DNA from: an uncultured Lachnospiraceae bacterium
GTDB lineage: Bacteria > Bacillota > Clostridia > Lachnospirales > Lachnospiraceae
Assembly (NCBI GenBank): GCA_949948735.1
Contig: CATLGV010000006.1
Span: 1 to 64,000 of the forward strand
Reading direction: 5' to 3'
DNA length: 64,000 bases
Below are positions 52,113 to 61,114 of this stretch, one piece after another. How positions within the stretch are numbered: position 1 is the first letter of the stretch; each line of letters opens with the position of its first letter. Below the pieces are notes generated by a model. That model was not told the DNA's origin. It did no database searches and saw nothing but the letters and a program-made list of their open reading frames with translations. The translations under genes were made by a program, and so were the position numbers.

Positions 52113-54278
52113 ATGAGCGAAGAGATTGATTACAGCAGCTTGTATCAGCCTGAGAGAACGGTATATGTGATTAAAAAGGACGGAAGCAAGGAGGCCTTCA
52201 ATATTCAGAAGGTGATTACCGCGGTGGGCAAATCGGCGTACCGCGCCCTTACCAAATTTACAGACGAGGACAAGCGCTGCATCTGCGAGCATGTAATCAG
52301 CAAGGTGGACGAGATCGCGCAGGAGGATGTGCCGATTCCCATCATGCACAATATTGTGGAGAGCGCGCTCGAGGAAGTAAAGCCGGTGGTGGCAAAGAGC
52401 TATCGTGACTACCGCAATTACAAGCAGGATTTTGTGCGGATGATGGATGACGTCTACAAAAAGAGCCAGTCTATCATGTATGTGGGCGATAAGGAGAACG
52501 CCAATACCGATTCCGCGCTTGTTTCCACGAAGCGGAGCCTGATTTTCAACCAGTTTAACAAAGAGCTGTATCAGAAATTTTTTATGACGACGGAGGAGAT
52601 TCAGGCGTGCAGGGACGGATATATCTATGTCCATGACATGTCCGCGCGCCGTGATACGATGAACTGCTGCCTCTTCGACGTGCAGAGCGTGCTTTCCGGC
52701 GGCTTTGAGATGGGAAATATCTGGTATAACGAGCCCAAGTCCCTTGACGTGGCGTTTGACGTAATCGGCGACATTGTGTTGAGCGCGGCGAGCCAGCAGT
52801 ACGGCGGCTTTACGGTGCCGGAGGTTGACAAGATCCTTGCGCCGTATGCGGAAAAGACCTACAAGTCCTCCCTTGAGAAATATACGAATCTCGGCGTGCC
52901 CGAGGAGCGGGCCGTGGAGGAGGCGCTTGCCGATGTGGAGCGCGAGTTTGAACAGGGCTTTCAGGGCTGGGAGTACAAATTTAATACCGTAGCGAGCAGC
53001 CGCGGCGATTACCCGTTTATCACGGTTACCGCGGGAATCGGCACGGAGCGTTTTGCAAAGATGGCGACAATACAGATGCTGAATGTAAGGCGTAAGGGAC
53101 AGGGGAAGAAGGATTGCAAGAAGCCGGTGCTGTTCCCCAAGATTGTCTTTCTATATGACGAAAATCTGCACGGTGCGGGCAAGCCGCTGGAGGATGTCTT
53201 CGAGGCGGGAATCCGCTGTTCGTCCAAGACCATGTATCCGGACTGGCTGAGCCTGACTGGCAAGGGGTATATCGCGAGTATGTACAAGCGGTACGGCAAG
53301 GTAATCTCCCCGATGGGCTGCCGTGCGTTTCTCTCACCGTGGTATGAGAGAGGCGGAATGCACCCTGCGGATGATCAGGATGTGCCGGTATTTGTGGGGC
53401 GGTTTAACATTGGCGCGGTATCGCTGCACCTGCCGATGATTCTGGCAAAGGCAAGACAGGAGAGCCGGGACTTTTATGAGGTGCTGGACTATTATCTGAA
53501 TCTGATTCGGCAGCTCCATATCCGCACCTATGCATATCTTGGCAATATGCGCGCGTCCACGAATCCGCTCGCTTACTGCGAAGGCGGCTTCCTGGGTGGA
53601 CATCTGAAGCTTTCGGATAAGATTAAGCCGCTGCTGAAGGCGGCGACGGCGTCCTTTGGCATCACGGCGTTTAACGAGCTGCAGATGCTTTATAATGGGA
53701 AATCTCTGGTAGAGGACGGAGCGTTTGCGCTGGAGGTACTGGAATATATCAATAAAGAAGTGAACCGCTTCAAGGAGGAGGACGGTAATCTGTATGCGAT
53801 TTACGGGACGCCGGCCGAGAACCTGTGCGGCCTGCAGGTGACACAGTTCCGTGAGAAGTACGGCATTGTGGAGGGGGTATCGGACAGGGAGTACGTCAGC
53901 AACAGCTTTCACTGCCATGTGTCCGAGGACATCACGCCGATTGAGAAGCAGGATCTGGAATATCGGTTCTGGGAGCTGTCCAACGGCGGCAAGATACAAT
54001 ATGTGAAGTATCCGATCGATTACAATATCACGGCGATTAAAACGCTTGTGCGGCGGGCGATGGATATGGGCTTTTATGAGGGGGTAAACCTGTCGCTGGC
54101 TTACTGCGACGACTGCGGTCATCAGGAGCTTGAGATGGACGTCTGCCCGAAATGCGGGAGCAAGAACCTGACGAAGATTGAACGGATGAACGGTTATCTG
54201 TCCTATTCCCGCGTGCACGGCGATACGCGCCTCAATGACGCGAAAATGGCGGAGATTGCAGAGCGGAAAAGTATGTAG
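52113..54278 (+). CDS. nrdD: Anaerobic (class III) ribonucleoside-triphosphate reductase
   Basis: The 721-residue oxygen-sensitive enzyme makes deoxynucleotides by glycyl-radical chemistry. An N-terminal ATP-cone (about 14-105, VIKKDGSKEAFNIQKV) gives allosteric control. The core has MNCCLFD and SSRGDYPFITVT. The C-terminus has a four-Cys zinc site (CDDCGHQ and CPKCGSKN) and the RMNGYLSYSRVHGDTRLN segment carrying the radical Gly. AGGAG lies upstream of ATG 52113. The activase gene nrdG follows. Confidence 0.96.
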   Translation: MSEEIDYSSLYQPERTVYVIKKDGSKEAFNIQKVITAVGKSAYRALTKFTDEDKRCICEHVISKVDEIAQEDVPIPIMHNIVESALEEVKPVVAKSYRDYRNYKQDFVRMMDDVYKKSQSIMYVGDKENANTDSALVSTKRSLIFNQFNKELYQKFFMTTEEIQACRDGYIYVHDMSARRDTMNCCLFDVQSVLSGGFEMGNIWYNEPKSLDVAFDVIGDIVLSAASQQYGGFTVPEVDKILAPYAEKTYKSSLEKYTNLGVPEERAVEEALADVEREFEQGFQGWEYKFNTVASSRGDYPFITVTAGIGTERFAKMATIQMLNVRRKGQGKKDCKKPVLFPKIVFLYDENLHGAGKPLEDVFEAGIRCSSKTMYPDWLSLTGKGYIASMYKRYGKVISPMGCRAFLSPWYERGGMHPADDQDVPVFVGRFNIGAVSLHLPMILAKARQESRDFYEVLDYYLNLIRQLHIRTYAYLGNMRASTNPLAYCEGGFLGGHLKLSDKIKPLLKAATASFGITAFNELQMLYNGKSLVEDGAFALEVLEYINKEVNRFKEEDGNLYAIYGTPAENLCGLQVTQFREKYGIVEGVSDREYVSNSFHCHVSEDITPIEKQDLEYRFWELSNGGKIQYVKYPIDYNITAIKTLVRRAMDMGFYEGVNLSLAYCDDCGHQELEMDVCPKCGSKNLTKIERMNGYLSYSRVHGDTRLNDAKMAEIAERKSM

Positions 54279-54331
54279 CGGGAAGAAGGTTCTGCAAATT
54301 GAAATAATGAATACAAAACGGGAGAGAGAAT

Positions 54332-54928
54332 ATGCGGTATCACAATATTACAAAGGATGATATGCTCAACGGGGACGGGCTGCGCGTTGTCCTGTGGGTG
54401 GCAGGCTGTGAGCATTGCTGCAGGGACTGCCAGAACCCCATGACATGGGATCCCAACGGCGGATTGGAATTTGACGCGGCGGCAAAGGCCGAGATTTTTG
54501 AGCAGCTGGATAAGCCTTATATAGCAGGCATTACGTTTTCGGGCGGAGATCCGATGCACTGCGCCAACCGGGAGGGCGTGAAGGCGCTGATGGCGGAGAT
54601 TAAGGAGAAATATCCCGAAAAAACCATATGGATGTATACCGGCGACACCTGGGAGAGCGTGATGCGCTATCCGATGATACGCTATGTGGATGTGCTGGTT
54701 GACGGGGAGTTTGAAGCGGACAAGAAGGATGTTACGCTTTTGTGGAAGGGCAGCAGCAACCAGCGCGTGATTGACGTTCAGGCGACGCTCGCGCAGAAGG
54801 ACGGCACGGCGCCGGTCCTGCACTGCGGCGACCACGACGATATTGCGATGGGGCGTGAGACGGCAGGCGGCAGTGAGAATATCCTGCAGTTTAACGGCGG
54901 CAGCTGCGGCATCAAGAGGAAGGCCTGA
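54332..54928 (+). CDS. nrdG: Anaerobic ribonucleotide reductase activating protein (radical SAM)
   Basis: The 198-residue activase uses a 4Fe-4S cluster held by Cys26, Cys30 and Cys33 (Cx3Cx2C in GCEHCCRDCQNP) and SAM to place the glycyl radical on NrdD. GITFSGGDPM is the SAM-binding GGD block, and LVDGEFE is a family marker. It carries about 30 extra C-terminal residues with a second Cys/His-rich stretch (LHCGDHDD) beyond the usual NrdG end. GGGAG precedes the ATG. Its stop overlaps the next start by one base (TGATG). Confidence 0.94.
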   Translation: MRYHNITKDDMLNGDGLRVVLWVAGCEHCCRDCQNPMTWDPNGGLEFDAAAKAEIFEQLDKPYIAGITFSGGDPMHCANREGVKALMAEIKEKYPEKTIWMYTGDTWESVMRYPMIRYVDVLVDGEFEADKKDVTLLWKGSSNQRVIDVQATLAQKDGTAPVLHCGDHDDIAMGRETAGGSENILQFNGGSCGIKRKA

Positions 54929-55605
54929 TGAAGAGCATTATGATTTTGGAGGATGACCGCGCGCTCAGCCGGGGCATTGTGATGGCGCTGCGTAAGGAGG
55001 CGTATCGGTTTATCCAGTGTTATACCCTGGAGGAGGCGCGGCAGCAGCTTTCAGAGGGGTCCAGGCCGGATATACTGCTGTTGGATATCAATCTGCCCGA
55101 CGGGGACGGATTTGACTTCCTGAAGGAGGTTAAGGCACAGGAAACCTTTCCGGTTATCGTGGTGACGGCAAACGATATGGAGATTGACGAGGTGATGGGG
55201 CTGGAGCTTGGCGCGGCGGATTATATTACCAAGCCCTTCAGTTTGATGGTGCTGCGGGCAAGAATAGAGAAGGTACTGAAGACGCAGTCCCCCGGCGGTT
55301 CTGCGGCAGTCTACGAGCAGGGAGACCTGCTCTTTGATTTTGCGGGAATGCGTTATTATGTCGCGGGGCGGGAGGTGGCGCTCAGCGGGACGGAGCAGCG
55401 TCTTTTGCGCCTGCTGGTGGAGAACCGCGGCAGCCATCTGACCAGGGCGTTCCTGACAGACAGGCTGTGGACGGACGGAGCGGAATACGTGGATGAGAAC
55501 GCCTTGTCCGTAACCGTGAAACGGCTTCGGGACAAGCTGGAGGAAAATCCGTCCAAGCCTGCGCATATCCGGACTGTATACGGGATTGGCTATGTATGGT
55601 ACTAG
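54928..55605 (+). CDS. OmpR/PhoB-type response regulator (BceR-like)
   Basis: The 225-residue regulator has a receiver domain (LEDDRALS, Asp in LLLDINLPDGDGF, VVTAND, Lys in TKPFS) and a winged-helix domain (LSGTEQRLLRLLVEN, VDENALSVTVKRLRDKLE, IRTVYGIGYVW). Its ATG shares one base with the nrdG stop, an unexpected link between reductase and signalling genes. It is followed by a kinase and a two-gene ABC module, the order of antimicrobial-peptide sensing Bce systems. Confidence 0.94.
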   Translation: MKSIMILEDDRALSRGIVMALRKEAYRFIQCYTLEEARQQLSEGSRPDILLLDINLPDGDGFDFLKEVKAQETFPVIVVTANDMEIDEVMGLELGAADYITKPFSLMVLRARIEKVLKTQSPGGSAAVYEQGDLLFDFAGMRYYVAGREVALSGTEQRLLRLLVENRGSHLTRAFLTDRLWTDGAEYVDENALSVTVKRLRDKLEENPSKPAHIRTVYGIGYVWY

Positions 55606-55624
55606 GGGATAGGAGGATTGCCCT

Positions 55625-56503
55625 ATGAATTGGTTCAAGAGGCGTCGTTTTTCTTACCGCAGGTTAAATGAGATGATTGACAGCGCGCTGGACGGGACGT
55701 TCGCGGAGAAAAGCTACGACGAGAGCGAGCTGTCAAAGCTGGAGGTAAAATGGCAGCGGTTTCTGAATGCCTCGCTGCTGTCCCGCAGGCGCATTGAAGC
55801 GGAGCGAAACAGCATTAAGGAGCTGGTGACGGATATTTCGCACCAGCTCAAAACGCCGCTTGCCAATATCCTGCTGTACACGCAGCTTTTGGAGGAGCAG
55901 CCGCTGAACGCGGAAAGCAGGGCGCTTGCAGAAGAGATTGGCAGCCAGTCCGAAAAGCTGGCTTTTCTGCTGCAGTCCCTGGTAAAGATGTCGCGCCTGG
56001 AGAGTGGGATTCTGGCGCTTACGCCCGTGCGGCAGGACGCGGCGGTATTGCTTGAAAAGCTGGTGGGACAAGCCCGGGCGAAGGCAAAGGCCAAAGGGAT
56101 TGTGCTGCAAACGGCAGCCCCGGATACGCAGGAGACGCGCGCGGAGGCTGTTTTTGATTTGAAATGGACGCTGGAGGCTGTCGGCAATATAGTCGACAAT
56201 GCGGTAAAGTATGCGCCCGGGCAGTCGGTCGTTACAATATCGCTTCGCGTATATGAGCTGTTTGTGTGTATTTTGGTTGCGGATGAGGGCGTCGGGATCC
56301 CGGAGGAGGAGCGGGCCCGGATTTTTGACCGGTTTTATCGCGGCAGGCATGTCCGACAGGAGGAGGGTATCGGCATCGGCCTTTATCTTGCGAGGGAGAT
56401 TATCAGTGTGCAGGGCGGATATATCAAGGCTGCGGCCAATCACGAGGCGGGCAGGGGAGCGGTATTTTATGTGTATCTGCCCCGGGCGGAGAAGTCTGAA
56501 TAG
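55625..56503 (+). CDS. Histidine kinase without membrane helices (BceS-like module)
   Basis: The 292-residue kinase starts with a basic helical stretch and has a HisKA block (ELVTDISHQLKTPLANILLYTQLLEEQ). The HATPase domain (IVDNAVKYA, VADEGVGIPEEE, FDRFYRGRHVRQEEGIGIGLYLAREI) is complete. Bce-type kinases normally have two N-terminal membrane helices, but none is visible here, so it is presumably soluble and takes its signal from the ABC permease or another membrane protein. The start has GGAGG upstream. It is 20 bases after the regulator. Confidence 0.92.
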   Translation: MNWFKRRRFSYRRLNEMIDSALDGTFAEKSYDESELSKLEVKWQRFLNASLLSRRRIEAERNSIKELVTDISHQLKTPLANILLYTQLLEEQPLNAESRALAEEIGSQSEKLAFLLQSLVKMSRLESGILALTPVRQDAAVLLEKLVGQARAKAKAKGIVLQTAAPDTQETRAEAVFDLKWTLEAVGNIVDNAVKYAPGQSVVTISLRVYELFVCILVADEGVGIPEEERARIFDRFYRGRHVRQEEGIGIGLYLAREIISVQGGYIKAAANHEAGRGAVFYVYLPRAEKSE

Positions 56504-56558
56504 AGAGAATCTTTCAAAACCGTAATATTTCAGAAAGGATGTCGAAAGATTGGTCTGC

Positions 56559-56596
56559 TATAGTCTATGTTGAAGAAACGGCATAGGCTATATTTT
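56559..56596 (+). terminator. Possible terminator between kinase and ABC genes
   Basis: TATAGtCTATG (56559-56569) pairs with CATAGgCTATA (56582-56592), with one mismatch, followed by TTTT. A second hairpin (ATAAGGA...CCGGC-TGA-GCCGG...TCCTTAT, 56600-56630) follows at once. Together they may end the kinase transcript or act as a regulated leader for the ABC genes. Confidence 0.55.
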
Positions 56597-56682
56597 CATA
56601 TAAGGATCCGGCTGAGCCGGGCGTCCTTATGTTGTGTTTGCGGCCGAAAGATACAGATTTGGAAAGGGGCATGGTAATAAAG

Positions 56683-57354
56683 ATGAACATACTGCAGACA
56701 GATGGATTAAAAAAATATTACGGGGAAGGAGAGAGCCTTGTCAAAGCGCTTGACGGCATAAGCTTTTGTGTGGAGCAGGGGGAATTTGTCGCGATTGTCG
56801 GCACGAGCGGGAGCGGCAAATCGACGCTGCTGCATATGCTCGGCGGCCTGGACCGCCCGACAGAAGGAACGGTCTCCATAGAGGGGAAGAATATTTTTGA
56901 ATTAAAGGACGAGGCGCTGACGATTTTCAGGCGCAGAAAAATCGGTTTTGTTTTCCAGAATTATAATCTGGTGCCGGTATTAAATGTGTATGAGAATATC
57001 CTGCTGCCGATTCAGCTTGACGGAAACGAGCCGGATACGGCTTATATCAATACGATTGTGGATACGCTCGGACTGCGGGATAAGCTCAATAATCTGCCAA
57101 ACAACCTGTCCGGCGGACAGCAGCAGCGCGTCGCGATTGCAAGGGCGCTTGCCTCAAAGCCCGCAATCATACTGGCGGACGAACCCACGGGGAATCTGGA
57201 CAGCAGGACGAGCCAGGATGTGCTGGGGCTTTTAAAGGTTACCAGCCGGAAATTCTCCCAAACGATGGTGATGATTACGCACAATGAGGAGATCGCGCAG
57301 CTTGCGGACCGCATTGTGCGAATCGAAGACGGCAAAATCGTAAAAAGAGCGTAG
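56683..57354 (+). CDS. ABC transporter ATPase (BceA/MacB-like)
   Basis: The 223-residue ATPase has Walker A GTSGSGKST, Q-loop VFQNYNL, signature LSGGQQQRVAIARAL, Walker B IILADEP and a TMVMITHNEE switch. It belongs to the LolD/MacB/BceA type that works with FtsX-like permeases. ATG 56683 lies 13 bases after AAAGGGG; a closer ATG at 56671 is only 1 base away from it. The permease gene starts 17 bases after its stop. Confidence 0.95.
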   Translation: MNILQTDGLKKYYGEGESLVKALDGISFCVEQGEFVAIVGTSGSGKSTLLHMLGGLDRPTEGTVSIEGKNIFELKDEALTIFRRRKIGFVFQNYNLVPVLNVYENILLPIQLDGNEPDTAYINTIVDTLGLRDKLNNLPNNLSGGQQQRVAIARALASKPAIILADEPTGNLDSRTSQDVLGLLKVTSRKFSQTMVMITHNEEIAQLADRIVRIEDGKIVKRA

Positions 57355-57371
57355 GTTTGGGGGTGAATGGA

Positions 57372-60014
57372 ATGAAGGTAGCAAACGGAAAATGCATCCG
57401 CAGACTGAGTATACGGAGCATGAAGGCGGCGCGTGTCCGCAACTGGGTTGCTGTGGCCGCAATCTCCCTGACAACACTGCTGTTTACGGCGCTGTTTACG
57501 ATTGCGATGTCAATGGTTTACAGCTTTGAGCAGTCCAATTTCCGTCAGGCAGGCGGATATGCGCATGGGACCTTCAAGTATTTGACGCAGGAGCAGTACG
57601 AGACGCTCAAGGATGATCCGCTCATCAAGGCGCGCGGCATGCGGCGTGTGCTGGGGATGGCGCAGAAGGAGCCTTTTCAAAAGTCCCATGTGGAAATCAG
57701 CTATTCGGACGCCAACACGGCCAAATGGATGTTCTTGGAGCCTGCTGTGGGACGGCTGCCGCAGGAGAATACCAACGAGGCGGCGACGGATACCCGCATC
57801 CTGTCCCTGCTTGGCGTTACGCCCGAGCTTGGAGCGGAATTTGAGATGACCTTTACGGTCAACAATATAGAAACTACGCAGACCTTTACGCTCTGCGGCT
57901 GGTGGGATTATGATGAATTGATTACCGCCAATCATGTGCTGGTGCCGAACAGCCGCGTGGAAGCAGTGCTTGAGGAGCTGGGCGTTACGTATCAGGCAGG
58001 TGATGTGTGGGGCACCTACGGCATGGACGTTATGCTGAAAAGTCCGGCGCATATAGAAGCGGATTTGTGCACGGTTTTGGAGAATCACGGCTATCGGATG
58101 GGCAGCCGGGATGAGAATGAGATTGCGATTGGGGTAAACTGGGGATACGTCTCGGCGCAGCTCTCCGACAGTATGGATCCTATGACGCTTTTGTCGCTTG
58201 CGGCGATGCTGGTGCTGATTGTTTTTACGGGATATTTGATTATTTATAATGTTTTCCAGATATCCGTGTCCAATGATATCCGCTCCTATGGCCTGCTAAA
58301 GACAATCGGCGCAACCGGACGGCAGATTCGGCGAATGGTGGTGATACAGTCGTTCCTTCTGTCTGCGATCGGTATTCCGGCAGGTCTGCTGGCTGGCTAT
58401 GGCGTGGGCGCGCTGCTGACGCCGGTTATCCTGAGGACGCTCAATGGCGTGCAGATTGGGGAGCTGTCGCAGAGCCCGTGGATTTTTGCCGGGGCCACGC
58501 TGTTTTCTCTGGGAACGGTGGTAATTTCCTGCCGAAGGCCGTCCCGCATGGCGGCGCGGGTGTCGCCGATTGAGGCGCTGCGGTATACGGAGGGCGGCAG
58601 CCGGAAAAAGAAACGGCGGGCAGCCAGGGGGGCGTCCATCTATAAGATGGCGCTGGCAAATCTCGGAAGAAGCAGGAGCAAAACGGCCGTTACGGTGATA
58701 TCGCTCTCACTTGCGGTAGTGCTGCTGGAGATTACGTTTACCTTTACAAGCGGCTTTGATATGGATAAATATCTGCGGGATATGACGGTTGATTTTATCG
58801 TGGCGGACGCAAGATACTTTCAGACAACCGGCATTTTCTACGAGGATCTGGCGCTGCCGCAGGAGGTTATCGGTATGCTCTCCTCTATGGACGGGGTTGC
58901 CGGCGGCGGGCGGACCTACGGCGGCTGCGGTTCGATAGCGGAGCTGTCGGCGGAAGAGGATTTCAGAAAGGTGTACAGCTACTGGGACAGAGGGGATACG
59001 CTGGAGGCCCGCGTGGCAGCATGCGAACGGATAGAGGACGGCAGGCTGCAGTCTGCCATTGAGCTCTACGGAATGGAGGATTTCTGCCTGAATCAGCTTA
59101 GGGTAATAGAGGGGGATATCACCAGGCTTTCAAGCGGGGGGAATTATATTGCGGCAGTCTGCCTGACAGACGATTACGGAAACCCCATAGCGGACACATA
59201 CTGGGCGCGGCCCGGCGACAAGGTGACGCTGCGGTATACGGAGGAATACGAGTTTTATAACCCGGAAACCGGCAGGGTCTACGAGGAGGGCGAGGATTTG
59301 TCCATGGAGCCTTTTAAGGCGCGCTCCGTCCGGTACCGCGATGTGGAGTATGAGGTAGCGGCGCTGGTAGCGGTGTCGCCCAAGCTCAATTATCGCTACT
59401 ACGGAAGCTCCCAGTATGTGCTGGGCGCAGAGACCTTTATCCGGGATACGGGGACGGAGGCGGTCCTGCATTATTCCTTTGATATGCAGGATGAGGCCGG
59501 CCTGGCGCGGATGGAGGCGTATCTGGATGAGTTTACGGGCGGCATCAGCTCCAGGTTTGATTATGAAAGCAAGAAATTTTATGAGGATGAATTTGCAGGC
59601 TTTCGAAATATGTTTAATATTATGGGCGGTACATTAAGCTTTATCGTCGGCATGGTAGGCGTCCTGAACTTTTTGAATGCGGTGCTGACGGGAATTATGG
59701 CGCGCAGCAGGGAATTTGCGGTGCTGCAGTCCGTTGGGATGACAGGGCGTCAGCTCAAGATGATGCTGGTGACGGAGGGATTGCTCTATGCGCTTGGCTC
59801 TGTGGCCATATCGCTGCTTTTGTGCACCGCACTGCAGCCGTTTGCGGCCAACGTGCTCGAGGGCATGTTCTGGTTCTTTACGTACCGGTTTACCATTGCG
59901 CCGATTGTTGCGGTGACGCCGTTTTTTGTCCTGCTGGGCGTGGGGCTGCCGCTGCTCACGTATCGCTTTGCGGCGCGCAGGTCCATTGTGGAGCGGATTC
60001 GGGAAGCGGAGTGA
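57372..60014 (+). CDS. FtsX-like ABC permease with a large external domain
   Basis: The product has 880 residues. Helices occur near 25-45, then three near 275-385, one near 440, and three near 760-860, with two large external regions between them. This is the MacB/FtsX repeat pattern (NDIRSYGLLKTIGATGRQIRRM in the first half, REFAVLQSVGMTGRQLKMMLV in the second). BceB-like permeases remove or sense peptide antibiotics, and the neighbouring two-component pair supports that, although the helix layout is closer to duplicated FtsX permeases. Its last 59 bases overlap the convergent AraC gene. Confidence 0.92.
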   Translation: MKVANGKCIRRLSIRSMKAARVRNWVAVAAISLTTLLFTALFTIAMSMVYSFEQSNFRQAGGYAHGTFKYLTQEQYETLKDDPLIKARGMRRVLGMAQKEPFQKSHVEISYSDANTAKWMFLEPAVGRLPQENTNEAATDTRILSLLGVTPELGAEFEMTFTVNNIETTQTFTLCGWWDYDELITANHVLVPNSRVEAVLEELGVTYQAGDVWGTYGMDVMLKSPAHIEADLCTVLENHGYRMGSRDENEIAIGVNWGYVSAQLSDSMDPMTLLSLAAMLVLIVFTGYLIIYNVFQISVSNDIRSYGLLKTIGATGRQIRRMVVIQSFLLSAIGIPAGLLAGYGVGALLTPVILRTLNGVQIGELSQSPWIFAGATLFSLGTVVISCRRPSRMAARVSPIEALRYTEGGSRKKKRRAARGASIYKMALANLGRSRSKTAVTVISLSLAVVLLEITFTFTSGFDMDKYLRDMTVDFIVADARYFQTTGIFYEDLALPQEVIGMLSSMDGVAGGGRTYGGCGSIAELSAEEDFRKVYSYWDRGDTLEARVAACERIEDGRLQSAIELYGMEDFCLNQLRVIEGDITRLSSGGNYIAAVCLTDDYGNPIADTYWARPGDKVTLRYTEEYEFYNPETGRVYEEGEDLSMEPFKARSVRYRDVEYEVAALVAVSPKLNYRYYGSSQYVLGAETFIRDTGTEAVLHYSFDMQDEAGLARMEAYLDEFTGGISSRFDYESKKFYEDEFAGFRNMFNIMGGTLSFIVGMVGVLNFLNAVLTGIMARSREFAVLQSVGMTGRQLKMMLVTEGLLYALGSVAISLLLCTALQPFAANVLEGMFWFFTYRFTIAPIVAVTPFFVLLGVGLPLLTYRFAARRSIVERIREAE

Positions 60015-60879
60015 CAAAGCTTCTGTATGCGCGGGGCGTCATCCGGTATTTTTTCTGAAATGCCCTTGTAAAATAGGAATGGTTGCGGAAGCCGCAGTTT
60101 GCCATAATGTCAATTACCCTGAGGTCGGTCTCCTTTAACTGCTTTGCGGCCAGCTCCAGACGGTAATTTACCAGATAGGCGTTGAAGCTCATACCGGTGA
60201 GCTCTTTAAACAGCTTCATAAAATGACTCTCTGAGAAGCCGCATTGATTTGCGGCTTCTTTTATGGGGATTTCGCGGTCATAGAACCTTCGGACATAATA
60301 AAGCGCATTTTTCAGCCTGCCGTAGGAGAACTGCAGGCTGTTGCTGTCAACGGCCGCAGCAGTGCTCTGCCGCCATATGAAATAGAGGAGGCGGTACAAA
60401 TCCGATTTGATGATCAGCTCATGGGGGGAGCGGCTCTCCCGCATGTGGCCGAGTATGGACAGAACGCAGGGGGAGATTGTCCGGTTGAAGGCGGATTCTG
60501 CCGGATAAAAGCAATCCATTGCCCTTTCCCCGCGTAAAAAGGGAAGGACATATTGCTCATGGCAGAGGTCGCTTTCGGAGCCCTCGAACAGGGAGGGATG
60601 GAACAGAATATTGAAATATTCTCCTGCCGCGGCGCCGGCCTGCTCAATCGAGTGCAGGGCATGGGGCAGGATAACGACGAGATCCTTCTCGCAGAGCGTA
60701 TATGCCTTTCCCCATACGGTAACCTGCATCCGCCCTTTGGCGCAGTAAATCAGCTCAAAGTCGTCGTGCCAGTGCAGGGGGAAGGAGGGAATCCATTCGG
60801 GAATGCGCCCGTGGTATACGCTGCAGGGAAAGGGAATGGTTCCGTGAATTTTTGTTTCGTGCAAAGGGGTGGTGTTCAT
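59956..60879 (-). CDS. AraC-family transcription regulator with cupin domain
   Basis: The 307-residue regulator has an N-terminal cupin-type sensor domain (HWHDDFELIYCAKG, VILPHALHSIE). The C-terminal AraC helix-turn-helix pair includes IPIKEAANQCGFSESHFMKLFKELTGM and VIDIMANCGFRNHSYFTRAFQKKYRMTP. These usually control sugar use. GGAGG precedes ATG 60879; the longer ORF start is not supported. It is divergent from the MATE gene at 61115 and may control it. Confidence 0.93.
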   Translation of the reverse strand: MNTTPLHETKIHGTIPFPCSVYHGRIPEWIPSFPLHWHDDFELIYCAKGRMQVTVWGKAYTLCEKDLVVILPHALHSIEQAGAAAGEYFNILFHPSLFEGSESDLCHEQYVLPFLRGERAMDCFYPAESAFNRTISPCVLSILGHMRESRSPHELIIKSDLYRLLYFIWRQSTAAAVDSNSLQFSYGRLKNALYYVRRFYDREIPIKEAANQCGFSESHFMKLFKELTGMSFNAYLVNYRLELAAKQLKETDLRVIDIMANCGFRNHSYFTRAFQKKYRMTPRAYRSFVTPLPESAPQWTCAPQSDT

Positions 60880-60950
60880 TGGGTTCCTCCGAGAGTGAAA
60901 ACAGCACTCAAAATAGAATTGTGTTAATAATATAGGATTATATTGCAAGA

Positions 60951-60979
60951 ATTATAGCACATATAAGAGTACAATACAA
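60951..60979 (-). promoter_or_regulatory. Promoter of the AraC gene
   Basis: On the minus strand TTGTAT (60979-60974), a 17-base spacer and TATAAT (60956-60951) lie 71 bases before ATG 60879. Confidence 0.55.
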
Positions 60980-61009
60980 GTACGGGCGAAGCTGCCGCCC
61001 GGGTAAAAG

Positions 61010-61096
61010 AGGATGCTTTTCGCATCAGGCAGCCGGCCGGTAAACCCCTTTTTCCCTTTATCCTTTTATCGGCCGGCGCATGGCAAAAGGCATCCT
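61010..61096 (+). promoter_or_regulatory. Long inverted repeat in the leader of a MATE gene
   Basis: The arms 61010-61044 and 61065-61096 pair over about 30 bases with small bulges (AGGATGC...TTTT...GCCGGCCG...TAAA with its complement), closing a pyrimidine-rich loop. A smaller GGGCG/CGCCC hairpin precedes it near 60984-61000. The structure ends just before the ribosome binding site, so it may regulate translation or transcription of the MATE gene. I match no named riboswitch. Confidence 0.7.
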
Positions 61097-61114
61097 GCTG
61101 GCGGAGGGATGCGT

